Shown here: positions 22,373 to 35,225 of the stretch, in pieces
How the letters are laid out: the number at the start of each line of letters is the position of its first letter
Numbering within the stretch: position 1 is the first letter of the stretch
Source: Colletotrichum lupini
Lineage: Eukaryota; Ascomycota; Sordariomycetes; Glomerellales; Glomerellaceae
Assembly (NCBI RefSeq): GCF_023278565.1
Contig: NC_064676.1
Span: 3,038,001 to 3,102,000 of the forward strand
Reading direction: 5' to 3'
Length of the DNA: 64,000 nucleotides
Made by a program: the position numbers and the translations under genes
The notes under the pieces: model-generated
Told to the model about the DNA's origin: nothing
Databases searched by the model: none
What the model saw: only the letters and a program-made list of their open reading frames with translations

Positions 22373-23024
22373 GGACGACTAAAAAAAGACGAGCAAAAGT
22401 AGGGATGTTGGAAAGAAAGAAACGGTGTGATGATCATGAGGACGAGTGAAAGAACGTCAGAGCCTGCGTGTGTGCGTTCCAAAAAGGAACAACTTCTTTT
22501 TTATCCTTTTTTCTTTGTATTCAGCTGAGCTGGCTTTTTTTTTTTTTTTTTAACAACCACAAGACCCCCTACCACCCACTCACGCCTTTCTTCATCTCTC
22601 TCTTTTGACAGGATTCTACTTTTATATACCATTCTGGGCGTTGGGAAAGGAGGGAAATCTCAAAGAACAGGGTCAAAGACTTTGGACCTTTGTTGCAATT
22701 TTTGGGACAAGGGCGATATATTTACTTCGGTGGTTTATAGCAGTAATTTCAAACCCAAAACAAACTGTACAATTCGGAACCAGACTTGACTCTTTCCCTT
22801 GTCCTTCTATGTGACTGTTGTCTGTTCTTTCTTCGATCTCGCTCCGAGTCATTGGTGCAAGCCGCGGCGGACCCCCGGGCCCCATTTTACATACCAGGTC
22901 TTCCGTGCCCTCGGAGACCCTCATCCACCCCATCCACCACAAACCCCACGACAGAGATCCCACAAATCCAACCCGGTATGAACCACCTCGTCGCCATCCA
23001 CGATCACCAATCTTTAAACAGCCT
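22373..23024. other. Intergenic between membrane-protein gene and tRNA
   Basis: 652 bases with the 3' UTR of the membrane-protein gene and a T17 tract at 22535-22551. TTTAAA sits about 12 bases before the tRNA start. No open frame worth calling. Confidence 0.5.
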
Positions 23025-23160
23025 GCCCGGCTAGCTCAATCGGTAGAGCGTGAGACTCTTAATCTCAAGGTTGTGGGTTCGACCCGTAAGCGCCATTGCC
23101 TGTCCCAAAAGATCACAACATTCGAGTAGCACGACTAACACACACCAGCCACGTCGGGCT
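23025..23160 (+). tRNA. tRNA-Lys(CUU) interrupted in the T-stem by a 63-nt spliceosomal-type intron
   Basis: 5' exon 23025-23085 gives tRNA positions 1-61 and 3' exon 23149-23160 gives positions 62-73. Acceptor stem GCCCGGC pairs with GTCGGGC (one G-U), D-stem GCTC with GAGC, anticodon stem TGAGA with TCTCA around loop CTCTTAA (anticodon CTT, reads AAG), variable AGGTT, T-stem GTGGG with CCCAC, T-loop TTCGACC, discriminator T. The last strand CCCAC is formed only when C61 (23085) is joined to CCAC (23149 on). There is no ordinary intron at 37/38. The A box (TAGCTCAATCGG) and nearly all of the B box (GGTTCGACCC) lie in the 5' exon. The whole molecule matches the fungal tRNA-Lys(CUU) as I remember it, so this is a genuine gene and not a chance partial hit. 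Confidence 0.9.
23086..23148 (+). other. Putative GT-AG intron inside the tRNA-Lys gene
   Basis: 63 nt, beginning GTAAGC and ending CACCAG, with CTAAC at 23135-23139 whose branch A (23138) is 10 nt from the 3' end. These are the same signals and the same size as the protein-gene introns in this window (most are 50-100 nt). It contains no run of four T, so RNA polymerase III would not terminate in it. It splits position 61 from 62, far from the canonical 37/38 site cut by tRNA endonuclease. Whether it is removed by the spliceosome, by another route, or not at all cannot be told from DNA. Confidence 0.8.
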
Positions 23161-23189
23161 CAATTCCCGTCCGCGATTGACGCAACATA

Positions 23190-23205
23190 TTTTTTTCCTT
23201 TTTTT
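23190..23205 (+). terminator. Oligo-T terminator downstream of the tRNA gene
   Basis: T7 at 23190-23196 and another T7 at 23199-23205, starting 30 nt after the tRNA 3' end, with more T further on. This fits RNA polymerase III termination and leaves a 3' trailer of about 30 nt. Confidence 0.7.
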
Positions 23206-23916
23206 CCTTATTTTTGACCTTGAAGCTCGTCTTTAGGGCTGTTGACTTTTTGATCCTCCTCGTTTTTGCTCGGATTAAATCCTAAAAGATACATATACAC
23301 TTTTATGTAAGTGATGTGTTGTGATGTAGCGATGGGAACTAACGATGGTGGAGGAATGATGTATGACCTGTAGGCGCCTTTGTGGTAGAAACCAGAGACT
23401 CTTGGGTACCAAACTCCCCTCACACGAGATCATCACCTGGTGTTTCGCCCAACTTCTCACTATCACTCGCTCTCTCAGCCTTGCCTCAGCCTAAGAAGAC
23501 AGCCGGGTAAGGTATCAGGATATTCACATTGGATCCTTGGACTGTAAAGAAACAAGTTCAAGGTCTGCGCTGCATTATCAGGCAAAACCGTTAATTACTG
23601 TGATAAAACGAAAAGACTTGTGAAATCACGACCTGGTACGTGAATTGCTGCCAGCTCTTATATATCCAGCCCAAGCTTTCTCTCTCAAAGTCAAGTAGAA
23701 AACTTCGTTCAAATCATGATCTCATAAATATCGTGAAGATGACAAAATATGCTGGTACCCGTATGATGCTTCCCTGGTGTGCTCCCTGTCAACATCTCTA
23801 TCCAACTCCATGCTTCGTTCGTAAGTTAAAAAAGACAACTGAAATTCCTTCAAACACGACAATACCGGTTGCTGGCATTTCCCATCCTTGAGGGAAAAGA
23901 AGGAGAGATGCTTAAG
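23206..23916. other. Intergenic between tRNA and the Zn2Cys6 gene
   Basis: 711 AT-rich bases, including the 3' UTR of the regulator gene on the minus strand. No feature recognised. Confidence 0.5.
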
Positions 23917-26860
23917 TCACCCAATGAATTCCGTACACAGCAAAGGCTCCCACGGCTGCCCCGTAAGCCACACATTTTCCATGAGCACTCTCGCCTTGTA
24001 GACCTATTCAGAAAAAAAAGTCAGTTCACAGGTCACCAATCATGAAATCAGTGTTACAAGACAAAAATCTTAGCCAAGCTCGAGTTCGAACATACCTGCG
24101 TCATCCCATTCCTCTCCACACTCCGAAACCTCTCCAAAATCTGGCTCCTCTGCGGCCTCTCCAGCGCATGACACCCAGCTGTGAACATGGGAAACAAGAA
24201 CCCCGTCTCCGCCGACCCGCCAGGCGCAATACCCTCCAAGCACGCCACGATCCTGCCTACCGGTCCCTGGACGTCTTCGTGGCCAGGCGGCTTACCCAGG
24301 ATGCGCCTGTGTAGGTGCACAAGCCCAGCCCAGTGGAATGCCTCGTTCAATTGGACGATCTCCCCCCTATTATCCCGCCCTTCGATTTTGATGCCGGTGT
24401 CCTGGCCTAGGTTCTGGCTCGGGGTGTTGATGGTAGTAATATGCCTGCTCGGGCAGGACGGCTGCGCCATGCTGTTAAAAAGCTCCTGCTCCAACAACTG
24501 AGCCCGCTCGACACAAGCCGCATTCGGATACCAGGCGAGTTGCGGCGAGGAACCGCTTAGCGCGAATCGCTGCTCGTCGCAGCGGCGCGCCAGCTCCGCG
24601 ATCTGGGCTAGGATCTGGACACAGCGCGTGGTGAAGCCCATGACGCAGTCAATCTCATCCTGGCTGTCGCCGGGATTGTGGACCGTATACTCAAGCAGCC
24701 AGAACCTCGAGGAATCCGCGTCGGGGACGCCACCACCGCTCAAGCTCCCCAGGACATCCAAGTACGCGAACCAGCTCCACAGGAAGGCACACGCGCTGTC
24801 CTCCCGTAGACCGTTCTCGGCGGTCCTGCGCAGGTCCGCCAGCCGCCTCCACATGAGCGTCCGGGCCAGGTTCAGGTGCCGCTGCCAGGGGATATCGAAC
24901 CCGAACGCCGTGGGCGAGATGATCTCCAGCGAGGCGAGCATGATGGCGGTGGCGAGGCTCGTGTTTGAAATGATTTTGTCCTTGTCGTTGAGGGCCTGCC
25001 GCAGTGCTGGAAAGATGTCCTGCACCCAGATTGCTATCCTCATCTGTGGTTCCTTCTTTCCGAGAAGTCTTGACCTATGGGCGGCTGTGACTAGGTCGTC
25101 AGATCAAGACGATGGAGCAGACAGGAGATATAATTACCCGAGTAGGCCAGGAGTAAGCTGAGGAGGTGGTCGTTACCGACAGCCATCTGCGGCAGAATCG
25201 TGCGAAACGGGTTGGATTGGGGGTCGTCATAAGGCACGAGAACTATACCTGAGTCAGTAAGCTTGAAAGTCGGAAGAATAGAACCCCTTACCCCTGGCCG
25301 TATGGTTCAAAAAGTGATGCTGTCGTTTAGACATTAATTCATGACTGGAGACAATGAGATTACTTGGCTACCTACGAAGTACTGTTCATCAATGTCATCA
25401 GTGTCATTTAAATATCTACTTGGAGATCCAAAGTCTGACTTACAAGGATATTCATTGGGTTTTCTCGAAGCCTTCTATCAGTCAGCCTCGAACTGGTCAA
25501 AGATAGTAGAGACTCACTTGGCGGGGATGGGCTCAATGCTTCGCGGTATCCATATCGGAATAGGCTGGCCATAGTACCAGACCCTTGGCATCGTGCCATT
25601 AATGGTCCCGGATTGTTGGGAATAGGATCCACCACACATAGCTTGGAGGCAGTGCCTATAATGTCTAGTAGAAGATGCTGTTGAAGATATGGATCCCGCG
25701 TCATCATTCTGGGCAATGTCAGCATCTGGAATGCCAAGATCGAAGCCATAAAATGTAGCTTCTTCTGATACATTTTGCTTGCATTCAGAGTTGTACAGAG
25801 GCGGACCAGATGGATGAATTACTCCCTTGTTTGCACCATGCATAACGCGGGAAGAACTCGAGATTAGATAGTTCACAGATAGTCGACTATCTTCTGGAGA
25901 CGCCGGTGAAGGAAGGCTCAAGACAGGCGATCTCGTCTCATCGTCAGGCTTGATCACCAACGAGACGGGCGTCAAGGGGGAACCGGTCGACGTTGAGATA
26001 GCACCCGAGGTTAGGAAAGACGTGGGAGAGCTTTGCCCGATTAGAGAGATTGGCGAAGATATGCGGCCGTACTGGCTCGATATATCCGGTTGACCTGTCT
26101 CAGCGAGGGATTTGGACCTCTTGTATAATCTTGACGAAGCGTTTGCAGTCGCGGGAACGATTCGACGGAGGCTTGATGTCGAGGAGTGGTCTCGTGCATT
26201 GTAGTTTGGTGCACTGCGCGGTGGAGCAAATAGGGCGCCATTCTGGTGCTGGATCAATCGGGAGGACGTATTCTGAAAACTCAAGTAGTCATCACAAGTC
26301 TCTAACTGCTCAAGCTTTCTTTTCCCTGCCTCGACGCCGACAGGAGCAGCGAGGACGCGTTTCGTTAAAGGCTTCGGATCCGAATTCTGAGTCGGGTTGC
26401 TAATGGTAAACGTATGATTGAACGGCGGTTGTTCAGTGCGGGAGGAGTCTTTAAATGGCTGAGTGATCCCCGTGAGTGTTCCCAAAGAAAGAGATCTCTT
26501 CGTTCGACGGCCCTCCCAATTTAGTCGTACACTATAATCGCAAGGCTCCCCAGTGCGTTGGCAACTGTGTACGTACGTTAGCCGTCCACCGATTGTAGTC
26601 TCTCACGCAGATAGTGTCCCAAAGCCAACATCACTTTTGTACAGATAAAACGAACTTGATACACGTTGGGTGTTCCTCACCACATTTCACTTTCCGGGCT
26701 TTGCACGGCCTGTGGGCGGGCATGTTAGTCATCTGAAGACGATAGTTAGACTGAAAGCAGGCCATATACATCAACGCTACAGAGCGTTGTGAACTTACCA
26801 ACAACCATTTCGGCTTCGACGTTTCGGCTCCGGCGCCCCTGGCTTCTTCGGACGTGGCAT
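23917..26860 (-). CDS. Zn2Cys6 transcription factor (Fungal_trans_2-like C terminus)
   Basis: Nine exons by hand assembly: 26860-26799, 26709-26656, 26564-25518, 25474-25444, 25381-25376, 25319-25292, 25242-25138, 25084-24096 and 24003-23917, 802 residues, all phases consistent. The binuclear zinc cluster is split by the first two introns and reads CWPCKARKVKC, GEEHPTCINC and QRTGEPC, with the usual spacing. A Ser/Pro-rich linker of ~300 residues follows. The C-terminal regulatory domain has NILYFHHFLNHTARVLVPYD, FRTILPQMAVGNDHLL, LLAYSAAHRSRLL and AIMLASLEIISPTAFG, typical of the ARCA-like/Fungal_trans_2 regulators; it ends VWLTGQPWEPLLCTEF. Exon 5 is only 6 nt (Tyr-Phe). No target is evident; it lies 20 kb from the biosynthetic cluster, so I would not assume it controls it. 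The micro-exon is the least certain part. Confidence 0.85.
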
Positions 26861-27482
26861 ACTGGACCAGAAACCTCGATCCTGGCAATGAGAAAGGGAC
26901 GAGCCGAACCGAAAAGGGGCGGGGTCAAGGCAGGTTGATTGGCTAGTTCATGCTACGCGAACATGCAGCGCAGGTAGGGAATCCGGAGGCCTGCGTCTAT
27001 GAAATTTCCATATGTGAGATGGTTGAGCGCACTGTCTTCACTATCAACGCTGAAGGTAAGTTGTAGACTACGTTTGAGACCGCTTGCGACAAGGCCGGGT
27101 CGCCCACTTCGTAGAACGGATGTGCGCGCCGTTGAACAAGAGGTACGCCCAAACGTCGTCTATAAGTACGGGGTGTCACTGGCGGGCGAGATCGGGCCCG
27201 AATTGGGTTGCGGTATGGCAGCGCCGATTGCGGGATCGTAAGCGGCCCAATGCTGGCCTTTTCGCGTCCACGTGAACAACATACAGCCTCACTTAGTTGA
27301 GTGGACTTGAGCTGATATGCAGCTGCATCGTGAGGCCCGTCTGTATCAGTTGCGAGGCTTGCGGGGATGCTGCATCATCGAATTGCTTTTTCCACTCCAT
27401 TTCACTTATGCCCTTCTGTGGGGGTCTGTCGAGCAGTCTGGTCTCATGTCTTTCATTACTTGGCGTCTTTCGACGGAACGGG
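26861..27482. other. Intergenic between the Zn2Cys6 gene and PPWD1-like gene
   Basis: 622 bases holding the regulator's promoter and the 3' UTR of the cyclophilin gene, both read leftwards. Nothing else recognised. Confidence 0.5.
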
Positions 27483-29485
27483 CTATACGATGTCGATGTT
27501 GAGGATCTTGATGTCCTCCTCTGGTCTCTCCTTATACGTCCGCGCGTTCTCGATCTTGTGGACAACGTCGAACCCTTGGGTTGCTCGCCCGAAAATGGTG
27601 TGCTTCCCGTCCAGCCAAGGCTGTTTGTGACTGTTAGGACTGCATTATATCTAAGTCACCGAGTTGGGTTGTACTCACCGTCTTTTCCGTTGTAATAAAG
27701 AACTGACTGCCATTGGTGTTTGGGCCTGCATTAGCCATGCTGACTGTGTATGGCTTGTCGTGCTTCAGACTGCTGAATTCATCTGCGAATTCCTTTCCCC
27801 ATATACTCTCGCCACCCGTGCCGTCGCCGAGTGGATCTCCACCTTGGATCATGAACTTGCGAATCACACGATGGAAGATCGTATTGTTGTAGTAACCACT
27901 CTTTGAGTGGGTGACAAAGTTCTCAACAGCCTTGGGTGCCGCATCGGGGAAGAGACGAATGTGAATGTCACCATAGTTGGTGTGGATTACTGCGGCGGTT
28001 CCGGTCTCTGCTTTCTTGGCCTCTTCTGCCTTCTTCTGGCCAAGCATTGTAGGCTTCTCGTTCTGAACGTCTCGCACTGACTTTGAGATTTCTTCGTCAT
28101 TGGTAAACAAGTAAAATCGCTGCTTGTTGACTCCTGTCGTTATCAAGATGGGGTCTCTGGACTCGGACTCCTGGAGCAGGGGATTGGCAGAAGCACCCAT
28201 CTCGACTGTAGTAATGCCCTTCTTCTGCGGTTGACCTTGGTATATCGCCAGGTTGACGGCTCTGAAGTTCTCTTCTTTACCGTACACCTTGACGATCTGG
28301 TTGGTATAGGTATTCAGCACTTTAACGCCGGATATTGAGCCGTAAAGAATAAAGTTGCCAGACTCGTCAAAAATGACGTTCGCCTTATCTCTGTACGCTG
28401 TCGAGTCAATTTCTCGCTCGACCGCGAACCTGCGGCCGAACTCCACAGTTTCGAGTTTTTGCAGTGCCAAACCAGCATGCTGCATATCCTCAATCACTTG
28501 AAGAGATTCGTCATATGTTCGATACAGCTTTCCAGACGCAAAGTCAAAGATTCGGATTTTCCTGTCTGGCTGAGAGAAGGCGGCAAATTGCTTGCCTGTC
28601 GGTGAAATCGTGATAGATGTCGGCACTGCTTTCGCCTTCTTGAAGTCGAATAAATTTGTTGAAGCCTTGAATTCGAATACATTGTCCGGTTTCTCGTAGT
28701 CGCCGCTTGGTCGCCAGTACTCCAGCATGCCCTTGTCGTCCGCAGACAGCACGCAGTCGTAGGCACTATTGAAAGCCATGATTGAGACCGGACTTCTGTG
28801 TAGAGACTTGATTGTGTGAATCGGGTCTTGCCTCTCTCCCCTGCCATCGAAAATGTGGATTTTGGAGTTGGTTTCCTCGGACACCGCAAGGAGAGGTAGC
28901 GAAGCCCCTCGGTTGTGAACCCAGCAAAGACATCTCGGCACAAAGGTCAACTTCAGCATCGCCAGAAGATCAAACGTGATGACATCGAAGATTTTAACAG
29001 TCTTGTCTGCCCCGGCGGTTGCAAAGCTTCTCCCGTCCTGGCTGACGGAGACGGACCTGATCTCGTCCGCATGTGCCTTGAACTCCTTGACGAACTCTAT
29101 CCCCTCAGCCACCTTTTTCCAGAATTTGACGACACCGTCGACAGATGAGGTAATAATGAAGTCCGTCAGAGGCGTCACTGTAACGAAAGACAGCTGCTCC
29201 TTGTGCATCAGAGACTTGGAGTACCGGGTTGACTTGGGCAGCGCAGCAATATAGAGCTTCTCGTGTGGAAGCACGCGACGCTTCTTCTTCTTTGGTGCTT
29301 CGGAGGGGAGCTGGGGACCCATATCGTCATCGGAGGAGCTGTCTAGCCACGCCGTTAGTCCAAGCTTTGTCGGAAAGAGTAGTGCTAGAACATAATTCTA
29401 GATCGCATCGTGTATGCTTACCGTCATCTTGGGCAACAAGGTCCGCATGACTTCGTTTGTTGGTTATGGCATCGTCGTCAGCCAT
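27483..29485 (-). CDS. WD40-repeat cyclophilin (PPWD1-type peptidyl-prolyl isomerase)
   Basis: Peptidyl-prolyl cis-trans isomerase fused to WD40 repeats, in animals a spliceosome-associated protein. Three exons: 29485-29422, 29342-27679 and 27620-27483, 621 residues. The start is [20 protein letters not shown] followed by an Asp/Ser run and a Lys/Arg patch ([15 protein letters not shown]). WD40 repeats fill residues ~70-400, for example [20 protein letters not shown] and [20 protein letters not shown]. The cyclophilin domain begins [20 protein letters not shown] and shows the catalytic [14 protein letters not shown] and [11 protein letters not shown]. The last exon supplies [20 protein letters not shown], needed to complete the fold; without splicing the protein would be truncated. 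The upstream first exon replaces a TTG-like internal start and is supported by the donor/acceptor pair and the acidic junction. Confidence 0.95.
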
Positions 29486-30218
29486 GTTGTCGATGCTGGA
29501 GGTCAAAGGCACAGCGACGGCGAGTGTGGTGACCGTGAGTGCAGGTGCTCGTCTTGTGGTAAGGCTGAGATGGAAATCTAGGAAGCTTGTGGTAGTTTGC
29601 AGGAAGCTATGTCAATTGATCCAATCAGATGAGGGTACCGGGGAAGTGGCAGCCAACGTACAGCAGCCTTGCTGCCGGCACTGGACCCACTGTGAGCTGC
29701 TTCTTAGTTTGGCTTTAGCGGCCGGCAACACATGCCGCGGGCTGCGATGGGGCATCCAGGATTCCAGGTTAGGGGGCCTCCGTGGATCTTTTGGTGACAC
29801 TGGAGGTGCGATCAGGTACGGGGCACCGCGCCGCCGGGATCCATCAGTGACCTCATGACGAAGCCTTCCGAAGGCACCGGACAGTTGCAACTTGCCGCGG
29901 TCCGTCAGCCTGACGATGCATCAGTTGGAACCCTGATTAGTCGGCAACGACTTTTTCTTCCAAAGGAAGATAAATAAATAACAAGTCACCCTTGTAGCGA
30001 ATCTCACCTTCATAAAGTTTTCGTCTCAAGGCATCAACGACATACGACGACCCAATCCCTCGGATTTCTCTCCCTCCCGTTCCTCAACAATTCCTTTCCT
30101 TTGGGCCCGTCTCGTTGCGGAAGTGCCATCTCATCCCTTCTTTTACATCAAACTACCTTACACCAGAACTACAACTGTGGGACAAGCAACATCATTGTCA
30201 ACATCGAGACAAACTAAG
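29486..30218. other. Divergent promoter region
   Basis: 733 bases between the PPWD1-like gene and the AIG1-like gene, which diverge. A frame open from 30123 runs into the AIG1-like gene, but the ATG at 30219 is preferred. No other feature recognised. Confidence 0.5.
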
Positions 30219-30979
30219 ATGGCCAAGCATCAGTTACAGCGGCTGCAGTCGCCGTCCCGGACAGCGTCTCTGTTGCTGCACGTCACCGGCATCGTATCGT
30301 TCATCGCATCCTTCAACTTCCTGAATGGACTCACTCACGACATCTCCATGGGTTTCGGAGGAAACTACCAGCACCTCACCAATATCGGCCTGATTTTGTC
30401 GTTTGTGACATTTGTGATAGGGCTGCTGGCCGATATCACCCTCAGCCCTTCATTGTTTGCTGTAAAGAACGCCCTGTCGACCACGGCAGCACCGCTTGAG
30501 GTGCTCATCAGCATCTTGTACTGGGGAATCCGCTCCATTGATAAGCGATTGCTGATTCCCGAGGGATTCGAACTTCACTGGCTACCGGACGTTGGATTCC
30601 ACCTGGTCCCTGCCGTGGTCCTGTCTCTGGACCTTATTCTGTTCAGCCCGCCATGGACGATTCGCGCATACTCAGCCATGGCCATTAGCATGATCTTCGC
30701 CTTCCTGTACTGGGGCTGGGTTGAGCTGTGCTTCAGCAGGAACGGATGGTAGATTAAAGGATTACCCTCTTCGACCCATTGTATAGCCCGCTAACTAGAT
30801 GCAGGTACCCCTACCCTATTTTCGATGTCCTCAACACCGTACAGCGCGTGGGGTTGTTCACTTTCTCAGCCGCGCTGATGACCGCGAGTACCAGTCTCTT
30901 GAAGTGGGTGTATGGCCGATTTAACGGCTATGTGAAGATGGAGAAGGAGGCTTACAAGCCCCTGAAAAAGACGATCTAG
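30219..30979 (+). CDS. FAR-17a/AIG1-like multi-pass membrane protein
   Basis: Two exons, 30219-30748 and 30805-30979, 234 residues; the intron (GTAGAT...GCTAACTAGATGCAG) is supported by the phase. Members of the AIG1/ADTRP family in animals are membrane threonine hydrolases acting on fatty-acid esters of hydroxy fatty acids; the fungal role is unknown. About six hydrophobic spans are visible, including SLLLHVTGIVSFIASFNFL, LILSFVTFVIGLLADITL, VLISILYWGIRSID, PAVVLSLDLILF and ISMIFAFLYWGWVELCF. The second exon gives YPYPIFDVLNTVQRVGLFTF, matching the conserved Y-P-(Y/F)-P stretch before the last span. The His in HLVPAVVLSLDL and the Thr in the N-terminal half could be the family catalytic pair, but I have not verified them. 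An in-frame upstream ATG at 30123 would add 32 non-hydrophobic residues unlike the family. Confidence 0.8.
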
Positions 30980-33132
<2,153 letters not shown>

Positions 33133-33908
33133 GTAGCTAGTTTCGAACCTAATGATTTTGTGCAACGGTAGTGAGTTCTATGGGATACAGACTAGCCACA
33201 AGGCGTGGCTGTCGACTTAGCGAAGGGATAAAGTGTGCATATACCGATAGCTGCCCGCCGTAGATCGCGGGAGCTACATTCGGTTCGGCGAGGTTGAAAA
33301 GTTTTGTAGTTTTGTCGAATAAAACCCACCTGATACCCAACTCTTTTGCTACCTTTTCAACAACATTTCGGTATTTCTCATGATGGAGGAGCTGCCGAAG
33401 ACTTCGGGCTCAATGCAGTTACTGGAAACGTTGCTCGAAGTTTATCGCCCTTCAGAATAAGTATGGTAGGGGGTTTGGGTTGAAATGACTATTTTATCGT
33501 CTAATGTCGTGTTGTGATGCATGTGACAGATCGCTGCAGTTGCATCCAAGTCAGGCCAATCATGGGGGCGACATTTCTCAGTCCGAGGGTTGGCAGACGC
33601 CAGCTGTTGGGTTCACTTGGGTGAGACGGGCGATCGGAAATACGTGTGGTCAATTGAGTGCAACCGGGCAACTACGGGTAAGAGGAAGGAAGCGAAAAGT
33701 CGCCGGAACGGAAGATGTCATTGACCGTGCCCATCAGCCAATCAGAGACGTCCCATACCTAAGGCACTCGAAAACTGCCTCAAGCGATTTTCTCCTACCT
33801 CGATTGCTGTACCATAGAAACGATCTCCGCCACGAGACGACCTCCCACCAATTGCCCCATCAATCTGTTCGCGGCTGTCTCTGTAGCTGCGGATACGGCT
33901 CGCCCATC
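33133..33908. other. Intergenic between DAHP synthase and cytochrome c1 genes
   Basis: 776 bases, 3' UTR on the left and the cytochrome c1 promoter on the right. The open frame from 33504 runs over the first cytochrome c1 exon in another frame and is not a gene. Confidence 0.5.
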
Positions 33909-35225
33909 ATGTTGGCAAGGTCCTGCTTGCGCTCGGCGCGCACTTTCACAAATGGCGCTGTCACGATTTCAAAGGTACGCAGATGAACTGATCACGAGTC
34001 GAAATTCCCGAGGCAATCCGACCGACCGCCAACGAACACGCCCGAGCCCGGCCTCAATGGCCATCGAAGGACATCAATGGACATCAAGGACTCTGGGGCA
34101 AATTCGCTGACGATGATTGATACAGCGTGCCGCCTCTACTTCCAGCGGCGCTGGTGCCGAAGCTTCCTCTAGATTGAACCTCGCCGCCGTCACGTCGACG
34201 TCTCTCGCCTTGGGCTCCATGGCCTGGTACTACCACCTCTACGGACCTTCCGCCAACGCTGCCGCACCGGCTGAGGAGGGGTGAGTCTTTTGCCTATCCG
34301 TATGCGGTCGCCGAGGGACAATTGCGCGAATGCCGCCGAATCCCTTGGGTTGAGGCATAATCGACATTGAAACCGGGGCCGACCGACAGCAATCGATCAT
34401 TGAGCTAAATTATCATCTTCAGTCTTCACCCTACCAACTACCCCTGGGTTCACGAGCAATGGTTCAAGACCTTTGATCACCAGGCGTAAGCAGAACACCA
34501 CTTCGATTTTTTTCGGCCATCTGAGATGTATGACGCTTACATTGAATTGCAGTCTCCGCCGTGGTTTCCAGGTCTACCGCGAGGTTTGCGCCTCTTGCCA
34601 CTCTCTCAGCCGTGTCCCCTACCGAACTCTCGTCGGTACCGTCTTGACCGTCGACGAGGCCAAGGCCATGGCCGAGGAGAACGAGTACCCCGGTGAGCCC
34701 AACGAGCAGGGTGACATCGAGATGCGCCCCGGCAAGCTCTCCGACTACATGCCCGACCCCTACAAGAACGAGGAGGCTGCCCGTTTCGCCAACAACGGTG
34801 CCCTTCCCCCCGACCTGAGCTTGATCGTCAAGGCCCGCCACGGTGGCTGCAACTACATCTTCAGCTTGTTGACCGGTTACCCCGAGGAGCCCCCTGCGGG
34901 CGCCGTCGTCGCTCCCGGCATGAACTTCAACCCCTACTTCCCCGGTACCGGTATCGCCATGGCCCGTGTCCTTTACGAGGACCTCGTCGAGTACGAGGAC
35001 GGCACTCCCGCTTCCACCTCGCAGATGGCCAAGGACGTTGTCGAGTTCCTCAACTGGGCTGCTGAGCCCGAGATGGACGACCGCAAGCGCATGGGTATGA
35101 AGGTTCTCGTTGTTTCGGCCTCTCTCTGGGCCCTCAGCGTCTGGGTTAAGAAGTACAAGTGGGCCTGGCTCAAGTCGAGAAAGCTCGCGTACGACCCTCC
35201 CAAGGACACCAAGGTTCGCCACTAA
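33909..35225 (+). CDS. CYT1: Cytochrome c1, ubiquinol-cytochrome c reductase (complex III)
   Basis: Haem-bearing subunit of respiratory complex III that passes electrons from the Rieske centre to cytochrome c. Four exons: 33909-33974, 34126-34280, 34423-34485 and 34553-35225, 318 residues. The Arg/Ser-rich N terminus ([20 protein letters not shown]) is a mitochondrial presequence, followed by a hydrophobic sorting segment ([20 protein letters not shown]), the bipartite signal of c1. The mature domain starts [20 protein letters not shown] and has the haem-binding CASCH and the methionine-ligand region in [22 protein letters not shown]-terminal anchor ([20 protein letters not shown]) keeps it in the inner membrane. 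All intron phases agree. A large frame antisense to exon 4 is an artefact of the strong codon bias of this gene. Confidence 0.97.

Noticed and set aside
23025..23160. Reading the tRNA as a 3'-truncated pseudogene
   Set aside because: The missing 12 nt are present 63 nt downstream with exact pairing to the 5' acceptor and T-stem strands and the expected discriminator base, which chance does not explain.
23917..26860. Treating the Zn2Cys6 regulator as the controller of the PKS-NRPS cluster
   Set aside because: It is about 19 kb from the cluster with more than six unrelated housekeeping genes between, so location gives no support.
30561..30575. Reverse-strand GTTCGAATCCC resembling a tRNA B box
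   Set aside because: It lies inside the AIG1-like coding exon and no acceptor, D or anticodon arms can be built around it.
34464..35222. 252-codon frame antisense to cytochrome c1
   Set aside because: Shadow of the conserved last exon, no independent features.
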